Of a stretch of 64,000 nucleotides of DNA, positions 24,056 through 34,361 are shown one piece after another. Numbering within the stretch: the first letter of the stretch is position 1; each line of letters begins with the position of its first letter. The notes under the pieces are model-generated. The model made no database searches. It was not told where the DNA came from and worked only from the letters and a program-made list of their open reading frames with translations. The translations under genes were made by a program, and so were the position numbers. Origin of the DNA: Euwallacea fornicatus (taxonomy: Eukaryota > Arthropoda > Insecta > Coleoptera > Curculionidae); assembly GCF_040115645.1 (NCBI RefSeq), contig NC_089545.1:4464001-4528000 (forward strand), read 5' to 3'.

Positions 24056-24618
24056 CACTCGAACTCGGTTATAGCGAACCTGCACTATAACGTCGCCATT
24101 ACCAAACTAAATCTCAGGGATGTACAATGTGTCTATTTAGTGACGTGTTATTTTTGTTTGAATATAACGAACACTTTTCAAGAAAGAATTTGCGGTCCCA
24201 TCGATTATAACGAACTAAGGTTTATTAAAGAAACCATCCTGAAGAATTTATTAGACTACTTTTAAGGTATTTTTTGTCGGGATAATCTCGACACCAGAGA
24301 ACCCCCGTGTATTAAATCGAAGTCGATTTTGCACGATTTTGGACTGCATTAGCTGCATTTTATTAGTATCGCTCGTTAAAACGTGAGTAATCTGCAAATG
24401 CGTCAATGCCCATTTGGCCTTGTATAAAATTAATGTGCGTATGTCTAGGTTTAGTTCACACCCCTAAACAATCACCCGTCAAGTGGACGCAGTTAACGTC
24501 AGGCAAGGCGAACATAGTATATGTATCGACATATTAACTAGAATCGGCTATAACGAGAGCCTGGCTGTAGCGAACAAAATATATGGTACCTCGTATTCGT
24601 TATAACCGAGTTTGAGTG
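24056..24618. mobile_element. Pogo/Tigger-like MITE
   Basis: About 560 bp with inverted ends: CACTCGAACTCGGTTATAGC (left) and CACTCAAACTCGGTTATAAC (right, other strand). Subterminal motifs of the type TATAACGAAC recur at about 24092, 24172, 24204, 24550 and 24594. Ends built from GGTTATAACGAA-type sequence are known from pogo/Tigger-like transposons. No transposase is present, so it would need an enzyme in trans. Confidence 0.65.
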
Positions 24619-26707
24619 TATATGAGACTTTATTTTTATATTAGTTGTGATATTAAAATTTTTCCTATGGAGTGCTTTATGAAGGGAATGTCAGAAAAAT
24701 TAGGTTTTCGAACGACTGATAATTGATAGGTGTCCCACGTAACTTGACCAAACCCCAATGAACTTTTTCATAAAATTCCCAAAAAATCGGTCATTGCTTA
24801 TAAAAATTCGCGCCGTTTGGTAACGTATTACGAAATTGTAAATTTTCGCTATAGCAGTAAAGTTTTCCCTGTGAATTTGGCCTTTGATCAAGTTATGCGC
24901 AACACCGCCCAGTTATTAACAAATGTTTTTAATGCGTGTGTATGTAATGATAAGCTAACCATCCTGGAAAAGTCTTAAAAATATTTCTCATCGTAAGATA
25001 TTACAGGAATGGTCATTAAAACCTCAAACCAAATAGAAATCCGTAAAGAGTGTTCTAGGTGTTTTTACAGTAAATCTTAAATTGATATAAAAGTACCTTT
25101 TTGCAACAGAAATATTAGCCTTTTTGCGTGTTATTCTAAGTTTCTGTACTCTTATTATCATCCTTTGTTTGTCGGTAAACGAATATTCCTTTAAGCATGG
25201 TTAGCTTCGCGCTCAATTATTTAGACTATTCTTATCTCATTAGCTCAAATAATGATTCCTCTACATTCACAATTCGAACGTATTTATCTCGAAAATGGTT
25301 ACTCGTAGAGATGTGACTAAAGTATATCGTTTTGAAGAGAAAACAATGGATGTTTTCAAGAATGGATTACCCTTACGAAGAAAAACCATTACCGGATGTA
25401 AATTCTTCATCCTAAAAAACTGGTAATTTAATTTCATGAATTTGTATATTTCGGTGTTAAACGATGGTTAAAAACTGGTTTTTCATAGGTTATTTTGCCG
25501 CTTTATAGCTTTGCTTCGTCAACTTCGGGTTGAAATAAATATATCATACTATTTTGGTATTGGTAATCTGAGGTAGAGCATTGTAAAAATCTTTTAGAGA
25601 CTCTGTGTAGAAGGAAATGGTGCGCCATGTATCTAACACTTATATATATTATATAGATCTAACATAACTAAAGTATTTTAAGAAGTTCTTAATAAACTTT
25701 ATCGAATTTCATAAAGTTGAAGAGTCTTGTCGTTGAATCTGTGGGAAATGTGACAATACGTTTGTCCATTGAATAACTATTACATGTATCAGTTGATACT
25801 GAAATTATACATTATAATTAGTATTAACTGTCATGCTCAGTACAAGTTGTGAAACTAGCAGGATATGTGGAATGGGAGATAAGGATATTCTACAAAGACA
25901 GATATTAACAGATGGGAGACAAAGACGCCAACTCGCGTTTGTTACAAAATTTAGCTACGGATGAAGGCACTGCAAAATACAAACAAATAAAGTAACTTAA
26001 GATATAAAGTAACAACAATGACCGTAATTTCCGGTGTCCAAAATTCTAAAAGACACACTGTGTTAATCTTTGACACAAACTGACGAATATTTTTGCAATT
26101 GCCATTGGACAGTATTGTGATGACGCTGTCGGTCAAAAGAAATAGTGGTTATTTTACAGCTTATGTTTTCGTCGATTTGTGGTCAAAGTCACATCCGTGG
26201 TTGTTACTTTATACATGGTGTCCTAAGTCATATGATCGGAACTTCCCAAATTGTCAAAAACCATATTTTCAGGCAAATTGCTCATTTTCTTCACTTTTGA
26301 GTTACAAGACGTTAAAGATTTCAAAACAATATGGCTTTTATTTTTATATTTCCAAGCTATCAAATCGAACAATACAAATTTCATACACAAAATGCTCTCA
26401 TGAAGTATCAGAGGAATAAACAATTTCGAGTGACCAAGTTCAGCAGTTGTGAATGTGAGGTATTAATAGTTCGATAAAAAAAGCAAATATGTGATGGAGC
26501 ATTCAATTATACACCAAAAGTACCCCTTGATATTTCTTCGTAACTGTCAACGCTTCGCCATACACTTGATTTGTGATTTATTGCCCGAGGTCCGGTTGCA
26601 CTTGGCCTTTGTATATCAATCATAGATAAATCGCAAGTATCATAGAAACCGTAGATATCCCAGAAATTTGGTTGGGGGCGCTTGGAAAGTTCGCTCATGA
26701 AAAATAT
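24619..26707. other. Intergenic, no gene seen
   Basis: AT-rich. Short open frames overlap on both strands without family features. No exon pair with consistent phase was found. Confidence 0.4.
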
Positions 26708-27897
26708 ACAGGGTGTACACTTAACATCTCCTCCGACGCCTATGAGTTTATTTATGATTTCATAAAACATTTAAGTATAGAGATGTATATGGGATTAATG
26801 AAGGTAAATTTAAACATTTTTGGTAACTTTACAGGATGTCCCAAAAAAGGGGAACGTTATTAAGTGTAATTTTTGTAAATTGCATCACCTGCATTTTTTC
26901 CACGTGATAGAATCCTCTCTTGAGCTTGTGATAGTTCCTAGATTTTTTGTTACACTGGGAAGCAGTGACTCGAAGCTCTAACGTTTTAAAAGACATTTTA
27001 GACATTTGCATTGTCTTATAAAAAAATTAACATCACAGTTAGCCTAATTTAGATTTTCATCATTTTCGGATGAATACTCATATAAGATCATCTTACCAGG
27101 CACGAATACTCGTTTCGCCAAAAGTATACGCACGGTGTTTACAATAACAATTTTAATTTTCATGTTTCCAACTTCAATTTTCTTTTTTTTAAATAGGATG
27201 GTGAGTTTTTTGCCCCGTAGAGCGAAAGAAAATTCAATTTTCTTGATTTTGGTGTAAAATTATGTCATATTTATCTGAAAGTTAATGGGACTATTAATTA
27301 TTTCAGGAAAACCTGCATTCGTGGCTAAGTGTCTGAGTGTTTAGAATGCCTCGCCATGGTTTCCATGTTGTTTATATTAAATTTGACAGCTCCTTTACGG
27401 CTTTCTATTTCGTCAAAATCTGCTTATTTTAAATTTGACCCTCGACAAGAAATGTACTCAACAAGAACTTATTACTATGACTTATTTAATTGGTTCATAT
27501 GATTAAAATTGTTTATTAGCGGCTCGGGACTACGCACAACAATTTCCTAATAGAGGACATCCTGAAGTAAGGAATCTAGAAAGTTTAAAGGAGCGTTTTG
27601 AAGGAAGTGTTGATTATGAGGAAAAATTATTAAAAATTAGAAATAAAATTAGAATGAAAATTAAAGTTAGAAGTTATTTTAATTTATAATTAGAGCAACA
27701 GGTATTAAAAATATCTTCCGTCATTTTCCAAACACGTTGCAACTCATCAGAAAAATGATCTGGTATTACAAAACATTTCCGCAGTAATGCTCTGAAATGT
27801 ATCTTTATTAGCCTCATATACATCCCTATCATTCATTTTTTATGAAATTCCGAATAAACTGGTAGGAATCCGCGGATCTGTGAAGTGAACAACCTGT
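26708..27897. mobile_element. Mariner/Tc1-type deletion derivative, ~1.2 kb
   Basis: Inverted arms of about 115 bp: ACAGGGTGTACACTTAAC from 26708 and ACAGGTTGTTCACTTCAC from 27897 on the other strand, both continuing through AGNGATGTATATG. TA-containing flanks lie on both sides. A remnant of the transposon's N-terminal helix-turn-helix is kept inside (27453-27690) but no catalytic domain. A second ACAGGATGTCCC end at 26834 suggests another fragment nested in the left part. Confidence 0.7.
27453..27690 (+). pseudogene. Transposon helix-turn-helix remnant (DUF4817-like)
   Basis: The frame reads TQQELITMTYLIGSYD, a stop, NCLLAARDYAQQFPNRGHP, then VRNLESLKERFEGSVDY. This follows the pattern of the N-terminal helix-turn-helix segment found in insect mariner-like transposons (annotated as DUF4817: an acidic start, a central GN..AA..Y segment, then FPNR.HP and an L..RF..G end). 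The rest of the protein is missing, which fits a deletion derivative. Confidence 0.65.
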
Positions 27898-29039
27898 ATT
27901 TTAAAATGATTATTATCCCATTAATTCCTGAAATATATTATCTTAAAATCTAAGATATCTTGTATATTGAATCTCTACAAATAAATAAATAAGCAAAAAT
28001 CATAACGTCAAATGATTATTTAGCTTAAACACAATGAGTTTGATCATTATGCCATACAAGTGTGTAAATTCATGAACATGAATTTTCCATATCGACGAAT
28101 GGATAGGGATAGGAAATCTCTGTGGCCAACACCTATTCCTGGATTATATCTGTGAGAATTTTTTGAGAGTCACTTGAATTTACTAGAATTCAAAACCCGT
28201 AGTACTTCGTAGAAGCAACACAGGGAAATTATGAAATAATATTCGAGGTGGGAGAAAATTTATACCTTATTCAAACTAATAAAATTATTGAAGTTGCAAT
28301 AAAACTTATTAAGTGAAAATTTTAATAAGTGGTGACTGAAGGGTTCGGTATATTTACCGATTCTTTCTCTGGTGGTAGGGATCGGAACATCAGGTCACGT
28401 TGAGCGTGATGTAGGACATGCTTCTGTTCCAAGTCGAAAAACGTCCCTTTCCATGAACATAACATTTCATTGGCAATTCATTTACAACTCACCGGTTTCA
28501 TTGCCAACATCAGTTCCCAATTAAGCTTTGGTTGGGATTAATAAGAAACTTTATTTAAGCCTTACTTTATTCAAAATACATTGACGGCAGATGTGTCTGT
28601 CTGTGAAGTAAACTGTGTCTTCAAGAAGTCTGTGACTTTCGAGTTTATGACTTGTGCACTTTCAACAAAGTTGCCAGGCAAGCTTCCCCGTAATTACTGA
28701 AATCTGTTTTTGGTTTTGCAAATTGTTATTTAGTTATGAATAGTTATGAATGGATGTGCATTACGCTATTTCCAGTTTCTAGGCATTTTTCCACTAGCAA
28801 ATTACAGAAATATTAGGTTAAATAAAGAGAGTCAGATCCACTAAAATAATATGTCCTGATTGCCAATAAATAGGTCGTTAACTGACACATTAAACTTCCC
28901 TAAGTTAATTGACGACGCTGCTGAAGGGTGCAGAAACCGTCCTTTGTTGTTTCAGTAGCTAACTCATTTTTTTTCCTCATTCTAATTACGCAACGACTCC
29001 TTTTATACCCAAAGTGTTAATATTCACCAATAACTTCGT
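27898..29039. other. Intergenic, no gene seen
   Basis: No recognised gene. A less AT-rich 28340-28450 block has no identifiable structure. Confidence 0.4.
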
Positions 29040-29462
29040 TTAAATGGAAACATTTGAATGGATGTTATCAATTGGTAAAGTTTCTATAATGGCAAAGTTT
29101 CTACGAGAATTATGCTGCGGGTAAAAACAGCACCCCTTTAGCATCCGGGTAAAACGTTCTTTTATGAAAATATCTACAAACTGTTCCAACTTAGGTGCAT
29201 CATAGATAGCTACACCTGAAGACAATTAAAACAATTATCATAACACAATGCTCTTATCCAAACCCTTTGTGGTCTGATATTAAAGGGATCAAAGGTCTTT
29301 GTAATGCTTGTCCTCAGATATGTTAGCGCAGTCTATTGTAGCTGTTACATCGTTGCTTAATTCTCGACACGTACTCTTCTAAATCTTGTTTAGGTCGCTA
29401 GCAGTCACATGTGCAATAAACAGCGCAGCCATTAAGTTGACAAATATGAAATATCCTTCCAT
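29040..29462 (-). CDS. Candidate small secreted protein (weak)
   Basis: Two pieces. At 29379-29462 an ATG opens a short frame with a good signal peptide (MEGYFIFVNLMAALFIAH, then VTASDLNKI and a stop). At 29040-29215 a segment after the acceptor TTGTCTTCAG reads VAIYDAPKLEQFVDIFIKER and further on CCFYPQHNSRRN, and ends in TAA. The phases of the two pieces do not fit by direct splicing: segment 2 needs one carried base and no matching donor was found. Either an exon is missing from the model or the association is accidental. The family is not recognised. Confidence 0.25.
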
Positions 29463-32400
29463 TTTGTAAAGTCTGGTGTTTACCCTTGCATATCAAAAAG
29501 GCACTCAAGTTTGTTAGAGCAATAAGTATTCAGTCTATAGGGAGCACTCTGCTTAATTATTGGGTAATGAGATAGGTCAGGAGTTCATCTGAACTCATTA
29601 TTTACTTTTAATTTTCTGGCTTTTTCCAAAGAACGCCCACGCAATTTAATCCATAATGCATGGAAATCTCTTGAAGCTCCCCGTTACCCGATTAATCGCA
29701 ATAGATAAATAATTGACCTAGAATTGTTTAGGTAGTTCAATTAGCCCTGTAAATAACTCAAGACGCGAAAAAATCTATTAGTTGTTCTTTTTACTGGAGC
29801 AATTTATCTTTAACACCCAACTGCAGTTTACGAATACAGACCGCTAACGACTGGATAATTTCCACCTTATTTATTTTGCTCATAGTTTTTATCGAGAACT
29901 TTGGAGAAGAAGTAGTTAAAGTGATATATTGCTAACTTTTTGTTTCTAGTTTATTTCAGGGTGCAATGCCAATTTTGATGTATTGGGTCAGCGTGAGGTA
30001 CATTTTGGTTTGTTTCAAAAATGGTCCTAAATTTTGATCGCGTGATCTAGGCGCTGTCACCACCAGCATTGTAGCCAGATTGGAGACGTTTTATAACCAG
30101 CGTTTTATAACAGTAAAATACTGAACTCAATCTTTTAAAATCTTCTTATCTCAGCAGCCGACTCAAATACGGAAAGAATTTCTACCATAATTTTAACTAT
30201 TTCAATTTAAGCAAGTTTCAAGGAAATATTAGGACATAAATTCAGAGTAACCTCTTATTTCCCTGGGAATATTCCGTTCCGACGTCTGAAATATATACCT
30301 AATTCCTCTAATGAATTTCTTCATGGTTCAGCCGACATTAGCTTATTGTTTCACTCGAGTGAGTCAAAAGGTTTTAGCAAATGAGGAATGGTTTTCGGCA
30401 ACCATTTAATTTCCTGTTTTCTTCCTTTTTGATCTATCATAGCGATTATTCAGAAATGTCATGCTAGGAGATAACGGGAATTAAAGTTTTCTCGCTAGTA
30501 CATGTGATTTAGATGTTATTCCGACTGATAAACAAATTTGGTTAGCCGTCGAAAACAGACGTTTTTTCCCGTAAAACTGGACGAGAAAAGTTTGTCAGAT
30601 TTGGCAAATGAATGACGTCGGTTTGATTTGTTTAGTCTAAATGCATTTCTGACACTTCCTGTAATTCTAACCTCCCTCGTATGAAGATACAAATGAATTT
30701 TTTCTAACATAAGTATGTTGACATATGCATAAAATTCATTTCGTTTTAATCACTTTAATTATTTCTCTCGTTGTAGTTAACCTTTTTTGTTTTTCATGAA
30801 GTCCAAATCTATTTTTTATCGTCGAAAATTAATTTGGTTCAACTGAGTCGATACTGTGGAATTTTACTTCATTAGTCCACAATAATGACCTCAAAAACCT
30901 CGCCGTGCTTGGTTGTGCCAACACTTCAAAATTCCCTTTTAGTCGAACAGATTTTTATTATTTTTGTATCGTAATATATTTTTCCGCAAGGAGAATCTGC
31001 AAAAAACATCCTACTTGGTTTTCTGCCGGCCGGATAGTGTGGGATTCACCGAAGCGCATACCCACTAAAAATCTCGGGATTCCCGTAAACGGAACCTCTT
31101 TCGATCTGCAAATCTCATTGCAGCCGAATATTGAGGCGTCGCAACTTGTTAAATTCGATTGAATTACATCAGATTTTATGTGAATATATGGAAATAACTG
31201 ATTTCCACTTCTATAATTCAGGTTGTCTTTACAAATTCCATAAAAGTGCTTAAAATTCGAAACGAAATTGTTGGCACAGTGATTATTTGATTTAAATTGA
31301 GGGAGTGAATTATTCGAGCTTTCAGTTGCGGCGTGCCCTTTATGGAGAAATTACATTTTTTCAGTGTAAAACGTGTTGATCAGCTAAAAATTCGATTTAA
31401 TTCTTGAATTCTCTGTTAAACCCAGCTTTTGTTGAATGAATGAACTATTTACACCCGTACTTGATGTATGTAGTTATTTATCTTTTAAAAGTATTAAAAA
31501 TTTTATTTGTATATATTCAAGGACTGGTCTTGTAAAAGTGGTTTTTTCGTTTGAAGCTCAGAGTAGGAAAAATTTTCCCAAACGGACAATGCTTTATCTT
31601 AACAACTTAATCCCAAAATGCTTTTAAATACTTTTTAGTCTAGTCAGTATCATCTGTTTGCTTCCCCTAAAGAATTGCATCGCGGGATTAAAAGATAAGT
31701 AACTTTTATACAACGTACCGGCCCGAAGAAAACTTTCTTTTATTTTGTTTGGGAAAGTTTAAGAGCGCTAATTTCATTTTGAATCATCCGTTTTGTTTAG
31801 TGTCCGATTTTCGCCTCTCGGGATATCAAACTTTCAGGGGATTTTCATTTCTGCATTTCAGTTTTTCCGTATAGGCGCTAATGTGATCCTTCGTTGAGTA
31901 AATCAGTCTGAATTATTACTGAAAATAACATTAATAAATCCTAATTCGGTCCAGATTCCATACATTTCTCTGATAAATCGATCACAATATTTATTTTTAA
32001 ATTTAAATCACTCCCTGATTTTTATATTTTTCCAAATCGTATAGTTTCAACAAAATATAGTCCAACTTAGAATTGACAATGGCAACTGCATTCCATTTTA
32101 TTAAAGTGACCGATAACACGCAAATTATCAACGGCGATTTGGTAAGTGCAAGGAAAATGATCAATAAATTAGAGCAATTTGCACCAATACAGATTAAATC
32201 AAAAAAGAGCGCGACTGCATGAAACACATTTATCAGTTTAAGTTCCATGAGTGTACAGTTATTAAAAACAATACACGTTTTATGGTATTTTTGATTCAAT
32301 GTGTTGGTTAATTTTAATGATTTACGTGCTTAAAAAATATATCCACTAAAATGATATATTTCACTTTATTGCCATATTGCTAGGGAATAAAGGAAGACCC

Positions 32401-34361
32401 ACGATATGCGTACTAGTACCAGTTTCATATACGTATCCTGTATAGCGGCATTCTCATTTTTGTGCAGTTCGGCGCAGCAATGAGAATATGGTGCAGTTAT
32501 ACAGGGCACATGAGAACAACAGGAACTGAAAAAGAACCGGAACGAGAATTTAGGACAAAAATTGGTAATATAAGACCATGATATTATAGGAAAAATTTGA
32601 GATGTCATCATTGTTAATAGTTGCAAATTTATTCTGATGAAAATCTTAGCGAATCGAGTAAAGGGAAAGTACAGTCATGTAAAAACTACTGGACCGTGAC
32701 TTCATACATTTATTGACAAAATTTGCATAAATAAGACTCCAAAGAAATTAAAAATATTCTTTAACAAGATCAGTGTGAATCATTTACAATAAAAGCGGAC
32801 AAAGATAGTTTAAACTACAGTCTCGCCTACTAATAAGCGCCATTGTTTTTATGGCTTTTCATAGCTTAATTTCTAATAATTGTAGTCTTATAACCCTAAA
32901 GGAGGTAATAAAAATTATCTAAGGCTTTGTACCTTAAAAGTTTTTCTTCCTATCGCCCTAAACCGAGAACCCAACAGAAGCACGTTCCTTTCATTATAAT
33001 CTTCCTTTTATGTTCAATAATTTTTCCTATTTTCGTAGACCTCGTTTATAGCAAAATACTGAATTACTTCAGACATTTCTCGTTTTCTCTTTGTCTATTA
33101 AACCGAGTCTTTTCGTGGATACCTATTTCATACTCATGACATTCCTGATATAACTACTGATCCGCTTTATTTCATGCTTTGCTATTTTCCGCTAAAAATT
33201 TGCGACGAAAATAGAGTGATAGGAAATGAAATATCCTTTAAAACATAGCTATTCTAACTTGTACCTAAAAATTTAGAATTACTTAATTGTAGATTTCTTA
33301 AATTGCATTTATAGATATTTGCGTAAGTCCACTTATTTTGACTTTCCATTACTTATATAAAATATAAAATGTAAAACTAGATCCTTAAAGTAACTAATAC
33401 GATGTATCTGCATATTCAGAATAAGGATTCGAACATTGAAAATTCAAAAATTCGTGCAATGACGTAATTAATTATTTAAAAATCACCTATTTTAGGTTCC
33501 TTTTTTTTCTCACACAGGCCAAATTGTTGAATCATGGTCCAAGTTCGTTTAACTTAAAACAAATCCTAAGTTTCGACGTGAATGAAAATCACAATTTTGC
33601 TCCCGCAATAAGAGCAATTTGGCAAATGAGTGCCATCTATTTGTCTACAGGGTGTTCTAAAAGTCCGGGCTCCTTCTTCAGGAACGTAATCTACACGTTA
33701 ATATAAAATAAACATTCAAATATCTTTTGTTAAGTCACCTTTAACGTTTCATTTTTTATATATCGTGCCGGTAAAGTTGTTAACTGATGATAATTCCTGA
33801 GCGGTCAGTCATAAAATCATGAAATTCGATATAGGACATGATCCTGGGGAATGCAAATTTTTAAATAACCCGAACTCAAATTGTGGCTTAATTTTAAAAT
33901 TTCGATGTAACGTAAATTGTAGATCAACACGGAAGTGCCCTATTTGTAAAAAGCATTTTATTTTTGATAAAATCAGGTACCCTTTCTTCAAGTCGCTTAA
34001 AATTTACCTTTTTAGAACACATTTAATAAAACAGGTCTGTGCCTGAATTATGGGAATCTAAACTAATCTGAAGCATATTTAATATACCTGAATATTAAAA
34101 TTTTTTAGGATGCGATTTAGAAACTAAAATTATTTGAAATTTTATCTTAAATTAACGTGTAAAATACGGTCCTGACGTAGAGACCAGGACTTTGATAACA
34201 CAGGAGCTGATAACCGAATTTGGCAGAGTCCACTTTAAACCATGATTGAACACCTTGGCTTCGATATATTTCAATTTTTATTTTACTAAGGCACTAACAT
34301 TCTAAAATTTTAACAAATAACTTATTTATCAAATATTACAGCTCACTATAAAAATTAAAAC
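29463..34361. other. Long gene-poor region
   Basis: Nearly 5 kb of AT-rich DNA with many short open frames on both strands, none with recognisable features or flanking splice sites in a consistent phase. One transposon-like arm at 33650 is listed separately. Confidence 0.4.
33650..33790. repeat. Isolated transposon-like arm
   Basis: Starts ACAGGGTGTTCTAAAAGTCC, the type of end shared by several elements in this window. No inverted partner was found nearby, so the right boundary is arbitrary. Confidence 0.35.
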
